Assembly: GCF_016861975.1 (NCBI RefSeq)
Contig: NZ_BOMB01000038.1
Location: 62,001 to 126,000 of the forward strand
From: Actinocatenispora rupis
GTDB taxonomy: Bacteria > Actinomycetota > Actinomycetes > Mycobacteriales > Micromonosporaceae
DNA length: 64,000 bases
Reading direction: 5' to 3'
A program made the position numbers and the translations under genes. The notes under the pieces were generated by a model. It saw nothing but the letters and a program-made list of their open reading frames with translations, made no database searches and had not been told where the DNA came from. Positions 42,762-51,631 of this stretch are shown here, piece after piece (within the stretch, counting starts at the first letter, position 1; each line of letters begins with the position of its first letter).

Positions 42762-43395
42762 GCCCGCGGAGACGGCGCAGACCCTCGACCGGGGGCTGCG
42801 GCTGCTGTCGCTCGTCGCCGAGCACCCGGAGGGCGTGTCGGTGTCCAGCGCCGCCGAGTACCTCGGGGTCGGCCGTACCGTCGTCTACCGGCTGGCCGCC
42901 ACCCTCGCCGCGCACGGCCTGCTCCGCCGCGAACCCGGCGGCCCGCTCCGCCTCGGCATCGGCGTACTCGCGCTCGCCCGGCACGCGCAGCCGCTGCTCG
43001 CCGGCGCCGCCCTGCCCGTACTCCGGCTGCTGGCCGACGACCTGGGTGCCACCGCGCACCTGACCGTGGAGGACGCCGGGGAGGCGCTGGCGCTGCTCGT
43101 GGTCGAGCCGTCCTGGACGACGCTGCACGTCGCGTACCGGACGGGCTCACGGCATCCGCTGGACGCCGCGGCCGGCGGGCTCGCCATCCTCGCCGGCCGC
43201 CGCGGCGAACGCGGCTGGACCACGTCCGCCGGCGGCTTCCAGTCCGGCGCGTACGGCGTGGCCGCTCCCGTACTCGACATCGACGGGCTCACCGCCAGCG
43301 TCGGCGTGGTCACCCTCGGCCCGCTGGACGAGAACACCGCCGGCCCCCGCGTACGACGGGCCGCGGACGACCTGGCCGCCGCGCTCGCCCCGTGA
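42754..43395 (+). CDS. IclR-family transcriptional regulator
   Basis: The 213-residue protein has the IclR winged helix-turn-helix (LDRGLRLLSLVAEHPEGVSV, SAAEYLGVGRTVVYRLAATLAAH) and a ligand domain of about 140 residues, slightly shorter than the usual 170. The GTG start codon is inside a DnaA-box-like sequence. It is divergent from cysS and convergent with fumC, with a hairpin between. Its targets and ligand are unknown; regulators of this type often act on the adjacent divergent promoter. Confidence 0.86.
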   Translation: MDKPAETAQTLDRGLRLLSLVAEHPEGVSVSSAAEYLGVGRTVVYRLAATLAAHGLLRREPGGPLRLGIGVLALARHAQPLLAGAALPVLRLLADDLGATAHLTVEDAGEALALLVVEPSWTTLHVAYRTGSRHPLDAAAGGLAILAGRRGERGWTTSAGGFQSGAYGVAAPVLDIDGLTASVGVVTLGPLDENTAGPRVRRAADDLAAALAP

Positions 43396-43421
43396 GGGCG
43401 GCGCGCACCGGCACGCCGCCC
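43396..43421. terminator. Hairpin between iclR-type gene and fumC
   Basis: GGGCGGCG (43396-43403) and CGCCGCCC (43414-43421) pair perfectly around ten bases, placed exactly between the two convergent stop codons. No T-run. Confidence 0.6.
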
Positions 43422-43429
43422 GCCACCAG

Positions 43430-44818
43430 CTACGGGTGCGTCATCGACAGGACGTCGAGTACCTGGTCGAGCTGCTCCTCGGTGAGCTTCCCGGACGCCA
43501 CGTGCCCCCGCTCGATCACGACCTGCCGGATCGTCTTGCGCTCCTTGAGGGCCTGCTTCGCGATCGCCGCCCCCTCCTCGTACCCGATGTAGCGGTTGAG
43601 CGGGGTGACGATCGACGGCGACGACTCCGCGTACTCCCGGCACCGGTCGACGTTCGCCGTGATGCCGGCGACGCAGCGGTCGGCGAGCAGGCGCGACACG
43701 TTCGACAGCAGCCGGACGGACTCCAGGATGTTGACGGCGATGACCGGAAGCATGACGTTCAGCTCGAAGTCGCCGAGCGTCCCGCCGAACGCGACGGTCG
43801 CGTCGTTGCCGATCACCTGGGCGACGACCTGGCGTACGGCCTCGGGGAGGACCGGGTTCACCTTGCCCGGCATGATCGACGAGCCGGGCTGGAGGTCCGG
43901 CAGCGCGATCTCGCCGAGACCCGCGCGCGGGCCCGAGCCCATCCAGCGCAGATCGTTCACGATCTTGTACAACCCGGCCGCGATCGTACGCAGCTGGCCG
44001 GACGTCTCGATCAGGCCGTCCCGCGCGCCCTGCGCCTCGAAGTGGTCGCGCGCCTCGGTCAGCGGCAGCCCGGTCGCGGCCGCCAGCTCCTCGATCACCC
44101 GCGCCGAGAACCCGGCCGGCGTGTTGATCCCCGTACCGACCGCGGTGCCGCCCAGCGGCAGCTCCGCCAGCCGCGGCAGCGACGCGTTCAGCCGCTCCAC
44201 CCCGTACCGCACCTGCGCCGCGTACCCGGCGAACTCCTGGCCCAGGGTCACCGGCGTGGCGTCCATCAGGTGCGTCCGGCCCGACTTCACGACCTCGGCG
44301 AACTCCTTCGCCTTGGCCTCCAGCGTCGTCGCCAGGTGCTCCAGCGCCGGTACGAGGTCGCCGGTGACGGCGGCGGTCGCGGCGACGTGGATCGACGACG
44401 GGAACACGTCGTTCGACGACTGCGACGCGTTCACGTGGTCGTTCGGGTGTACGGGCCTGCCCAGGCGCTCGGTGGCGAGCGTGGCGAGTACCTCGTTGGT
44501 GTTCATGTTGGACGAGGTGCCGGAGCCGGTCTGGAACACGTCGATCGGGAACTCGGCGTCCCACCGGCCGTCGACGACCTCGGCCGCGGCAGACCGGATC
44601 GCCTCGGCCACGTCGGCGTCGACCACGCCCAGCTCGGCGTTGACCGTCGCGGCGGCGGCCTTGATCTGCGCCAACGCCGCGATGTGCGCGTGCTCCAAGG
44701 TACGGCCGGAGATCGGGAAGTTCTCCACCGCGCGCTGGGTCTGCGCCCGCCACTTCGCCCGGGCCGGCACCCGGACCTCGCCCATCGTGTCGTGCTCGAT
44801 CCTGTACTCGTCACTCAC
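43430..44818 (-). CDS. fumC: Fumarate hydratase, class II
   Basis: FumC interconverts fumarate and malate in the citric acid cycle. The 462-residue protein has the superfamily signature [12 protein letters not shown] with the catalytic Ser, plus [17 protein letters not shown] near residue 95 and [18 protein letters not shown]. The closely related aspartase was considered; the [12 protein letters not shown] and length fit FumC. The start is a GTG, and a 32-codon leader ORF overlaps it by eight bases. Confidence 0.95.
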   Translation of the reverse strand: MSDEYRIEHDTMGEVRVPARAKWRAQTQRAVENFPISGRTLEHAHIAALAQIKAAAATVNAELGVVDADVAEAIRSAAAEVVDGRWDAEFPIDVFQTGSGTSSNMNTNEVLATLATERLGRPVHPNDHVNASQSSNDVFPSSIHVAATAAVTGDLVPALEHLATTLEAKAKEFAEVVKSGRTHLMDATPVTLGQEFAGYAAQVRYGVERLNASLPRLAELPLGGTAVGTGINTPAGFSARVIEELAAATGLPLTEARDHFEAQGARDGLIETSGQLRTIAAGLYKIVNDLRWMGSGPRAGLGEIALPDLQPGSSIMPGKVNPVLPEAVRQVVAQVIGNDATVAFGGTLGDFELNVMLPVIAVNILESVRLLSNVSRLLADRCVAGITANVDRCREYAESSPSIVTPLNRYIGYEEGAAIAKQALKERKTIRQVVIERGHVASGKLTEEQLDQVLDVLSMTHP

Positions 44819-44909
44819 GGCCGGCCTCCACTCCGCTGCGGCCAGCCGCGGGGCACGAGGACCCTGTGTCCCCGAACCGCTGCACTCCGCTGCGCTGCAT
44901 TCCGCTCAT
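44811..44909 (-). repeat. AGCGGAG-type repeat forming a 32-codon leader ORF overlapping fumC
   Basis: On the minus strand an ATG at 44909 opens [17 protein letters not shown]..., ending in TGA at 44813-44811, past the fumC GTG (44818-44816). Its hairpin GCTGGCC-gcagcggagtgga-GGCCGGC has a loop like those at 39.9 kb. It resembles the leader repeats before tetR and the sugar-binding gene more in layout than in sequence. Confidence 0.4.
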
Positions 44910-44981
44910 GCCGCCATCTTCCCGCGCGTGGGAATCGCCCGGACGCCGCCCCCTGCGTACCCACGGCACGAACGGAAACGG

Positions 44982-45449
44982 TCAGTCCTCGGACTCCGGC
45001 GGCTCCCGCAACGGCTGCGGCCGGTTCTCCCACTTCGTCGACAGCGCGATCGTCGAGTGCGTACGCGCGATGCCGGGCACCCGGTTGAGTCGCCCGATCA
45101 GCGCCTCCAACTCGGCGATGGTGCCCACCCGTACCTTGCAGAGAAAGGACTCCTGGCCGGCCAGGAAATAGCAGGACTCGACCTCGGGAAGTTCGGAGAG
45201 CGCGGCGGCGATGTCGTCGGCCTCGCTCGAATCCGTCTGCACGATCCCGACGAGTGCGGTGACGCCGAGCCCGACGCGGTCCGCGTCCACCGCCGTCCGG
45301 TACCCGAGGATCACGCCGGTGGACTCCAGCTTCGACACCCGGTCGTGCACGGCCGGCGGCGACAGCCCGATCTGCCTGCCCAGCTCCGCGTACGTGAGGC
45401 GGGCGTTGGTCCGCAGCAGGTCGAGGATCTGCCGGTCGATCTTGTCCAC
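44982..45449 (-). CDS. Lrp/AsnC-family transcriptional regulator
   Basis: The 155-residue regulator has the Lrp helix-turn-helix (MDKIDRQILDLLRTNARLTY, GLSPPAVHDRVSKLE) and a RAM/ACT-like ligand domain (LVGIVQTDSSEADDIAAALSEL, VGTIAELEALIGRLNRVPGI). Such proteins sense amino acids and form octamers. No adjacent target is evident; the region upstream is 338 bases long and leads to bldC. Confidence 0.93.
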   Translation of the reverse strand: MDKIDRQILDLLRTNARLTYAELGRQIGLSPPAVHDRVSKLESTGVILGYRTAVDADRVGLGVTALVGIVQTDSSEADDIAAALSELPEVESCYFLAGQESFLCKVRVGTIAELEALIGRLNRVPGIARTHSTIALSTKWENRPQPLREPPESED

Positions 45450-45787
45450 CGCGACAGTTTAGAGGTGCAGAGAGTACGGCGTCGGATGGCGAGGGCTCGT
45501 CCGGTCGAGTGGGTGATGAGTTGCCGTTCGCCGCTCTGAGGACACCTGACCTGTCACGATAGGCAACGGGCGGTCGGTTCGGTGTTGTAACCCGGTAGCG
45601 GATACCGACCGGCAAAAATCCCAACATCCGCCCACGTCAACAGCTCGGAGTGACAATATTCCTACAGACTGTCTAAGAAGTGTGCGTCGCCACAACACCC
45701 CATCGGGTGTCGTTCCGTTCATTTCCGGGACGCCGGAGGACGTCGGTGCTGTAATGGGTTCAGGGGAGTATGTACAAAGGGGGGGTC
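45450..45787. promoter_or_regulatory. Long divergent region between lrp-type gene and bldC
   Basis: Unusually AT-rich in parts (45600-45720). A possible sigma70-type promoter for bldC is GTGACA (45650-45655), 16 bases, then TCTAAG (45672-45677), leaving a leader of about 100 bases. No gene is seen. A long leader is common for developmental regulator genes. Confidence 0.4.
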
Positions 45788-46000
45788 GTGGAAAGTTCCG
45801 ATCGGCTGCTCACACCGGGTGAGGTGGCCTCGCTGTTCCGGGTTGACCCGAAGACCGTGACACGGTGGGCTGCCGCCGGGCGCATCGGAAGCATCCGTAC
45901 GCCTGGTGGTCACCGCCGGTTCCGCGAGTCTGAGGTCCGTGCGCTGCTCAGCGGCGACGAGGCCGGGTTCGCCGAGGAAAGCCAGCCAACGTCACGCTAG
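45788..46000 (+). CDS. bldC: BldC-type MerR-like DNA-binding protein
   Basis: A 70-residue protein of a single winged helix-turn-helix of MerR type: LLTPGEVASLFRVDPKTVTR, WAAAGRIGSIRTPGGHRRFR, ESEVRALL. This is the full length and sequence type of BldC, which in Streptomyces controls the timing of development by binding AT-rich direct repeats. The GTG at 45788 with a G-rich site before it (45777-45784) gives the standard length; the ATG at 45770, with GGGGAG upstream, would add six residues. Confidence 0.9.
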   Translation: MESSDRLLTPGEVASLFRVDPKTVTRWAAAGRIGSIRTPGGHRRFRESEVRALLSGDEAGFAEESQPTSR

Positions 46001-46022
46001 GCCGGCAGCAACATCACAGACA

Positions 46023-46093
46023 GGAATCCGGCGGGCAGGCCGGACGCGGCACCGGGGTGTTTCACTCCGGGTCCGACGAGCCCGCCGGATTCC
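46023..46093. terminator. Large nested hairpin spanning the ubiX stop
   Basis: GGAATCCGGCGGGC (46023-46036) pairs perfectly with 46080-46093. Inside, a second hairpin (about 46040-46075, core CCGGGGTG/CACTCCGG) forms. The right arm is coding for the C-terminus of UbiX, the left arm lies between the convergent bldC and ubiX ends. Confidence 0.5.
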
Positions 46094-46763
46094 CGTTGTC
46101 CGGGTACGTCGCGTCCGCGTCGAGGCGCGCGGCGCCGAGCGTGCCCGACCACCGCTGGTAGAGGGTGTGCGGGACGTCCATCGCGTCCAGTACCCGACCG
46201 GCGACGAAGTCCACCAGCTGCTGCACGTCCCGCGCCCCGGCGTAGAACGCCGGACTGGCCGGCAGTACGGTCGCGCCCGCGTCGTGCAGGGCGAGCAGGT
46301 GTACCAGGTGGCTCCGTGACACCGGCGTCTCCCGCGGGACGACGACGACCGGCCGGTGCTCCTTCAGGTTGACGTCCGCGGCGCGCTGGAGCAGGTCCTT
46401 CGACAGGCCGAGCGCGATCCCCGCACACGCCGCCGTACTCGCCGGCACCACCACCATGCCCCGCGCCGGGTACGAGCCGGAGCTGGGTCCGGCGGCCAGG
46501 TCCGAGGCCGGCCAGTACGCGACGTCGGCGGTGGCGAGCTCGCGGCCGAGGAAACCGGACAGGTCGTCCTTCCAGCGGGCATCACGGACGGCGAGGCCGG
46601 TCTCGTCGAGGATCGTCAGCCGGGCCGCCCGGGACACCACCAGGTCGACCGGCAGGCCCGCGTCGAGCAGCGCGGTCACCACGGCCCGCGCGTACGGCGT
46701 GCCGGAGGCGCCGGAGATCCCGACGATCCACGGCCGTCGCGCCACCCGTTCCACCGCCTGCAC
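46062..46763 (-). CDS. UbiX-type flavin prenyltransferase
   Basis: UbiX joins dimethylallyl phosphate to FMN and makes the cofactor for UbiD decarboxylases. The ~233-residue flavoprotein has the GISGASGTPYAR loop at its start, and PASTAACAGIALGLSKDLLQRAADVNLKEHRPVVVVPRETP (split here: catalytic region near residue 110-150). In the futalosine route this gene would be mqnM, serving the UbiD-type gene at 48284. The GTG at 46763 is chosen; another at 46754 is possible. A family size of about 200 fits. Confidence 0.9.
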   Translation of the reverse strand: MQAVERVARRPWIVGISGASGTPYARAVVTALLDAGLPVDLVVSRAARLTILDETGLAVRDARWKDDLSGFLGRELATADVAYWPASDLAAGPSSGSYPARGMVVVPASTAACAGIALGLSKDLLQRAADVNLKEHRPVVVVPRETPVSRSHLVHLLALHDAGATVLPASPAFYAGARDVQQLVDFVAGRVLDAMDVPHTLYQRWSGTLGAARLDADATYPDNGNPAGSSDPE

Positions 46764-46909
46764 GCCTTCACTCTGCCGCACCGACCACCCCGCCGTACGC
46801 GGGCCCGGCGTACGCGTGGCCGCGGACACGAAGCGGGCACGGCAAGGCCCGGCGCGCGGGATGCGCACCGGGCCTGGTCGGTTCCGGTCCTTCGGCGACC
46901 GTACGGCCG

Positions 46910-46963
46910 GGGCGTGTCAGGTTCGGTCGAGCGAGCCGGCCGGCAACCTGTGACGACACGCCC
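46910..46963 (-). terminator. Hairpin after the small gene, with the GGGCGTGTC arm
   Basis: GGGCGTGTC (46910-46918) pairs with GACACGCCC (46955-46963), and AGGTT (46919-46923) with AACCT (46945-46949), leaving a 5-base bulge. It starts in the stop codon of the small gene. The outer sequence CTAGGGCGTGTC also occurs after egtD. Confidence 0.5.
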
Positions 46964-47142
46964 TAGGGTTCCACCGTCAGGAACTCGTCGGTGTCGGTCC
47001 ACCCGTCCACCGGGCCGTCACTGGCGCCATGCCCGCCGGCATGGTCTGCGACATGGTTCTCGTGGTCCTCGTCGGCGGGACGGCGGGGTGCCGGGGGCGT
47101 CGTTGCCGCGTCCAGCTCCCGCCAACTCGTTGATCTGGTCAT
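46963..47142 (-). CDS. Small hydrophilic protein of unknown function
   Basis: A 59-residue ORF begins MTRSTSWRELDAA, passes through a Pro/Asp/His-rich centre (DEDHENHVADHAGGHG) and ends GWTDTDEFLTVEP. It has an excellent ribosome site (GGGAGG, six bases from the ATG) and a hairpin right after its stop, which argues for a real gene. It has no Cys, no membrane helix and no family I know. The His/Asp-rich centre could bind metal. It lies between the UbiX- and UbiA-type genes on the same strand. Confidence 0.6.
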   Translation of the reverse strand: MTRSTSWRELDAATTPPAPRRPADEDHENHVADHAGGHGASDGPVDGWTDTDEFLTVEP

Positions 47143-47399
47143 GAGCACCTCCCTACCCCCAAGGCCGCCGGGCGCCGGGGTGAGTCCGGCGCCGTCAACG
47201 GGAAACGGGGGCAGACTTCCAGGATCGCGGAATGTGAATCTACCGTCCACCGTCCGTACGGCCGACCGCGCTCCGCGAGAATGAGGCCGCCACCACAGCC
47301 CTGACTCCGACCAGTGAAACCGAGCCACGAGTCGCCCCGGTTGTCGCCGGGTACGTTTCCGGTACCGAGCGGGTTTCGGGCCGGTTGCGCGCCGACCGG

Positions 47400-48287
47400 T
47401 CAGGGGCGAAGTCCTTGCAGGACAACGAGATCCGCCACGGCGAAGACGAACAGGACGATGCCGACGACACCGTTCGCGGTGAAGAAGGCGCGGTTCATCC
47501 GGGACAGGTCGGTCGGCCGTACGATCACGTGCTCGTACGCCAGCACCACCGCGGTGACGGCGAGCCCGACCCACCAGATCACCCCGAATCCGGCCAGTAC
47601 ACCGAACCACGCGTACAGCGCGAGGGTCGCGACATGGGTGACGACGGAGGCGCGCAGGGCGTTGGCCACGCCGAACCGGACCGGCACGCTGCGTACGCCG
47701 ATGCGACGGTCCACGTCGACGTCCTGGCAGGCGTACATGAGGTCGAAGCCGCCGATCCAGGTGCCGACCGCGAGCCCGAGCGCGAACGCCGTCCACGACC
47801 AGTGCCCGGTGACGCCGATCCACGCGCCGATCGGCGCGATCGCCTGCGCCAGGCCGAGAAACACCTGCGGGAAGTCGGTGAAGCGCTTCGCGTACGAGTA
47901 GATGATCAGGAAGAACAGCGCGATCGGCGACAGCACCAGGCACAGCCAGTTCAGCAGGGCGGCGCTGGCGAAGAACACCACCAACGACACCCCGAGCCCC
48001 GTGTACGCGGTGCGCAACGACAGCGCGCCGGTGACCAGCTCGCGCTGCGCGGTACGCGGGTTCTGCGCGTCGATGTGCCGGTCGATGATGCGGTTGGCGG
48101 CCATCGCGACCGTACGCGCGGACACCATCGCCACGGTGATCACCAGCAGCGTCAGCCACTGTACGTGCGGCGTCATCGCCGTCAGCGCCGCGATGTACGC
48201 GAAGGGCAGCGCGAAGACCGAGTGCTCGATCATCACCAGCCGCAGGAACGACCGGACCTTGCCGTGGCTCTCCGCGGTCGCCGTCAC
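47400..48287 (-). CDS. mqnP: UbiA-family prenyltransferase (MqnP type, menaquinone)
   Basis: This 295-residue membrane protein of 8-9 helices attaches a polyprenyl chain to an aromatic acid. The two Asp-rich motifs are NRIIDRHIDAQNPRTAQRE and DVDVDRRIGVRS. The GTG start overlaps the stop of the UbiD-type gene (GTGA), showing one operon. With the UbiD and UbiX neighbours this fits the late futalosine pathway of menaquinone synthesis as in Streptomyces, where these three genes cluster. The early futalosine genes (mqnA-D) are not in the window. Confidence 0.9.
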   Translation of the reverse strand: MTATAESHGKVRSFLRLVMIEHSVFALPFAYIAALTAMTPHVQWLTLLVITVAMVSARTVAMAANRIIDRHIDAQNPRTAQRELVTGALSLRTAYTGLGVSLVVFFASAALLNWLCLVLSPIALFFLIIYSYAKRFTDFPQVFLGLAQAIAPIGAWIGVTGHWSWTAFALGLAVGTWIGGFDLMYACQDVDVDRRIGVRSVPVRFGVANALRASVVTHVATLALYAWFGVLAGFGVIWWVGLAVTAVVLAYEHVIVRPTDLSRMNRAFFTANGVVGIVLFVFAVADLVVLQGLRP

Positions 48288-49741
48288 AGGCCGTACTCCG
48301 ACCATCGTTTGTCCACTGTGGACACTGTCGCCGGGTCCATCGTCATCATCTCCGGCCACTCCCGCGTGTAGCCCTCGCTCGGCAGCTTCCGCGTCGCGTC
48401 CACGCCCAGCTTCCCCCCGAAGAACTGGTGGTACGACGAGTGATCGAGGTGGTCGACCGGCCCCTCCGACACCACGATGTCGTGCAGGTAGTCCACGTTC
48501 CCGAACGCGCGGAACGACACCTCGCGCAGGTCGTGCACGTCGCAGTCGGCGTCCACCACGACCACCAGCTTCGTCAACGACAACAGGTGCGCGCCCCACA
48601 CCGCGTGCATCACCTTCTGCGCCTGCTTCGGGTACCGCTTGTCGATGGACACGATCAGGCAGTTGTGGAAGACGCCCGGCTCCGGCATGTTCATGTCGAC
48701 GATGTCCGGAATGAGGATCTTGATCAGCGGCAGGAAGATCCGCTCGGTCGCCTTGCCCAGGCCGAAGTCCTCCTGCGGCGGCTTCGACGTCACGATCGAC
48801 TGGTACACCGGGTTCCGTTGCGTCGTCATGCATTCCACGTGCAGTACCGGGAAGGGCTCGACCGGGGTGTAGAAGCCGGTGTGGTCGCCGAACGGACCCT
48901 CCGGGGCGCGCTCCCCCGGCTCGATCCAGCCCTCCAGCACCACCTGCGCGTTCGCCGGTACCTGGAGCGGCACGGTCCGGCAGTCGACCATCTCGACGCG
49001 CTCACCCCGCAGGAACCCCGCGAACAGGTACTCGTCGATGTCGCCCGGCAGCGGTGCGGACGCCGCGTACGACACGGCGGGGTCGCAGCCGAACGCGACG
49101 GCGACCGGCAGCCGCTGGCCGAGCCGTTCGGCGACGGCGTGGTGCGCGGTGGAGTCCTTGTGGATCTGCCAGTGCATGCCGAGCGTGTTGCGCGAGTGCT
49201 GCTGCAACCGGTACAGGCCGAGGTTGCGTTTGCCCGTCTCGGGATGCTTCGTGTGGGTGAGCCCGAAGTTGTGGTAGATGCCGCCGTCGCCGGGCCACAC
49301 CTGGAGCCCGGGCAGCCGACCCAGGTCCACGTCGTCGCCGGAGTACACGACCTCCTGGCAGGGGGCCGCCTTGACGTGCTTCGGCGGTACGGCCTTGAGC
49401 TGGGCCAGCTTGCCGAACGCCTCGCGCAGGCCGCCGAACCCGACCGGCAGTTCGAGCTTCACCAGTTCGGCGATCCGGGCGCCGATCTCGTCCACGTCCC
49501 GTACGCCGAGGGCGAGGGACGTGCGCCGCCGCGTACCGAAGAGGTTCATGAGGATCGGCATGTCGCCGCGGGTCGGGCGCTCGAACAGCAGGGCCGGGCC
49601 GCCCGCCCGGACGACCCGCTGGGTGATCTCGCTGATCTCCAGCGTCGGGTCGACCGGCACCCGCACCCGCTTCAGCTCGCCGGCCTTCTCCAGCCGGCGC
49701 AGGAAGTCGGGCAGATCCTTGTACGGGTAGCCATGAGCCAT
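48284..49741 (-). CDS. mqnL: UbiD-family decarboxylase (MqnL type, menaquinone)
   Basis: The 485-residue enzyme removes a carboxyl group from the prenylated aromatic ring using prenyl-FMN. It has GIYHNFGLTHTKHPETG, the ERVEMVDCRTVPLQVPA site and EGPFGDHTGFYTP, the hallmark loop of UbiD. It reads into the mqnP gene with a four-base overlap and uses the cofactor made by the UbiX-type protein. It opens the operon; the next gene upstream is divergent. It carries one copy of the palindrome GTCCACTGTGGAC (48311) near its C-terminus. Confidence 0.93.
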   Translation of the reverse strand: MAHGYPYKDLPDFLRRLEKAGELKRVRVPVDPTLEISEITQRVVRAGGPALLFERPTRGDMPILMNLFGTRRRTSLALGVRDVDEIGARIAELVKLELPVGFGGLREAFGKLAQLKAVPPKHVKAAPCQEVVYSGDDVDLGRLPGLQVWPGDGGIYHNFGLTHTKHPETGKRNLGLYRLQQHSRNTLGMHWQIHKDSTAHHAVAERLGQRLPVAVAFGCDPAVSYAASAPLPGDIDEYLFAGFLRGERVEMVDCRTVPLQVPANAQVVLEGWIEPGERAPEGPFGDHTGFYTPVEPFPVLHVECMTTQRNPVYQSIVTSKPPQEDFGLGKATERIFLPLIKILIPDIVDMNMPEPGVFHNCLIVSIDKRYPKQAQKVMHAVWGAHLLSLTKLVVVVDADCDVHDLREVSFRAFGNVDYLHDIVVSEGPVDHLDHSSYHQFFGGKLGVDATRKLPSEGYTREWPEMMTMDPATVSTVDKRWSEYGL

Positions 49742-49924
49742 GCGTCAAGTCTCGCAAGCCCCGCCGGCGACCCGACGGCGGCCGTCCCGCGACCGGGGTC
49801 ACCGCCCCCGGGCGCCGGTTTGGCAGACTTCTCGCGCCGCCCCGGCGCCGGACCCCGCACCGCCTCGACGGCGGGCCGCCGGGCCAGGTACGCCACGATC
49901 CCCTCACCGACCGTCAGGACCCCG

Positions 49925-50656
49925 ATGGACAACGATCCGAACACCCCCGAGACTCCCGCCGAACTCGCCGCGCGCGTACGCGAGGAGGAGCGCCTCACCC
50001 GGGTCGAGGTCGAGTTCGCCGCCGCGGAGCGGTTGACGTTCTTCTCCGACGCGGTGGTCGCGATCGCGATCACGCTGCTCGCCATCGAACTGCCGGTCCC
50101 GCACGGCAACACCGTCGCGCAGCTGCTGCACGGCATGCACGAGGACCTGATGGAGTACATCGCGTTCTTCATCAGCTTCACCGTGATCGGCATGCACTGG
50201 GTGGGCCACCACACCGTCTTCCGCTGGCTGCGCCGGCTGGACGGGCGGCTCCGCCAGTTCAACCTGCTCTGGCTGCTGACGATCGTGCTCACGCCGTTCG
50301 CCACGAAGCTGCTGATGGAGGACAGCGAGCACGGCTTCCCCCTCCAGTTCGGGGTGTACGCGGCGGTCCAGGCGGTGTCCGGCGTGCTGTTCGTCCTGAT
50401 GGCGCGGGAGATGGCGAAGTACAAGCTGCTGCGGGACGGCGCGCCGGCCACGCTGATCTCCAACTCGTACCTGCGGTCCGGCGTGATGGCGTCGGCGTTC
50501 GCGGTGTCGATCCCGATCGCGTTCGTCAGCCACGAGTTCTCGTACGCGGTGTGGATCCTCATGCCGGCCGTCATGCGGCTGGCGAAGGTACTGCGGGACC
50601 GCCGGCAGGCCACGGCGGACGCGTCGTCACCTCACCCGCAGGACGACGTTAAGTAG
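49925..50656 (+). CDS. TMEM175-family potassium-channel-like membrane protein
   Basis: The 243-residue protein has about six hydrophobic helices. The first contains ERLTFFSDAVVAIAITLLAI, matching the RxxxFSDxxxAI signature of the TMEM175 family (DUF1211), which are K+ leak channels in bacteria. A charged N-terminal stretch precedes it. It is divergent from the UbiD-type gene. It may set membrane potential; this is inferred from the family. Confidence 0.87.
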   Translation: MDNDPNTPETPAELAARVREEERLTRVEVEFAAAERLTFFSDAVVAIAITLLAIELPVPHGNTVAQLLHGMHEDLMEYIAFFISFTVIGMHWVGHHTVFRWLRRLDGRLRQFNLLWLLTIVLTPFATKLLMEDSEHGFPLQFGVYAAVQAVSGVLFVLMAREMAKYKLLRDGAPATLISNSYLRSGVMASAFAVSIPIAFVSHEFSYAVWILMPAVMRLAKVLRDRRQATADASSPHPQDDVK

Positions 50657-50759
50657 TCACGTAAACACGTGACGTCGCGTACGGGTGGTCGGGCGGTCGC
50701 GTGCCGCCCGCGGCGCGTACCAGCGGCACACCGGCGACCACCTGCCGGAGGTACATCGG

Positions 50760-51623
50760 ATGGCGCCGCGTACGGCCGCCCTGTTCACCCTGCCGCTGCT
50801 CGGCCTCGGCTGGCTCGTCGGCGCGCACCCGACCGCGCCGGCGCTGCCCGACTGCCCCGCGCACGCCGCCCGCCCCGACCGCGCGCCCGAGTCCGGCCCG
50901 CCGACCGGCCCCCACCCCGGGAACGCCTGCCGCGCCGTCCCCACCGAGGTACGCGACGGCGCGCCCAGTACGCCCGCGGTGTCGCCGCCGACCGAGGACG
51001 CCACCGGGTACCGGCACCTCGGCGCCATGACCGACGGCACGTACTCCGCGGTCACCGGCGGCCTGACCGTCCGCGACCCCGGCGTACGGCAGGGCACGCA
51101 CGACTTCCTCGCCACCCGGTTCATGGCACGCGGCGACGTGTCCGGGAGTACCAGGTGGTTGGAGGCGGGGTGGTCGGAGAACGGGTGGAAGGACGGCGCC
51201 CAGCACGTCTACACGTACGACACGACCACGATGACGTGGTCCTGGTACGGCCAGTACGAAATCCACGACGGGGACCGGATCCACCTGGCGCTCGGTTCCG
51301 GCGCGACCGGCCGCGACGGCACCACGTGGCGCGCCTGGCTGTGGTGGGGCGACCGGTGGAACCTGCTCGCCGCGCCGACCCTGCCGTTCGGCCCCCGCAC
51401 CCAGATCGAGCAGTACGTCGAGGTCTACGTGGACCCGGCGCGCGGCGGCAGCTACCCGGTGCCGGCGGTCGACGTGGACGACGTGACCGTGCAGCCGCGG
51501 CCCGGCGACGGCTTCACCCCGTGGCGCGACCCCGCCGTCCCCACCACCACGTCCCCGCCCTACTACGGGTACTGCGTCGACTGGCGTATCCGGTGGTCCG
51601 ACTGGTCGGCGCGCAGCTGCTGA
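50760..51623 (+). CDS. Secreted protein of unknown function
   Basis: The 287-residue protein begins with a Sec-type signal (MAPRTAALFTLPLLGLGWLVG, cleavage expected near residue 25-35) and a Pro-rich stretch. The mature part is rich in Trp and Tyr (WSENGWKDG, TMTWSWYGQYEIHDGD, GTTWRAWLWWGDRW), like a beta-sandwich of carbohydrate- or wall-contact proteins. It has four Cys, two in the first third and two at the extreme C-terminus, which may form disulfides. No family is recognised with confidence. The ATG is preceded by GGAGG. It is convergent with murB. Confidence 0.72.
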   Translation: MAPRTAALFTLPLLGLGWLVGAHPTAPALPDCPAHAARPDRAPESGPPTGPHPGNACRAVPTEVRDGAPSTPAVSPPTEDATGYRHLGAMTDGTYSAVTGGLTVRDPGVRQGTHDFLATRFMARGDVSGSTRWLEAGWSENGWKDGAQHVYTYDTTTMTWSWYGQYEIHDGDRIHLALGSGATGRDGTTWRAWLWWGDRWNLLAAPTLPFGPRTQIEQYVEVYVDPARGGSYPVPAVDVDDVTVQPRPGDGFTPWRDPAVPTTTSPPYYGYCVDWRIRWSDWSARSC

Positions 51624-51631
51624 GCCGGCGG

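Noticed and set aside
43430-44818. Aspartate ammonia-lyase instead of FumC
   Set aside because: Same superfamily signature, but overall sequence and length fit FumC; not fully excluded.
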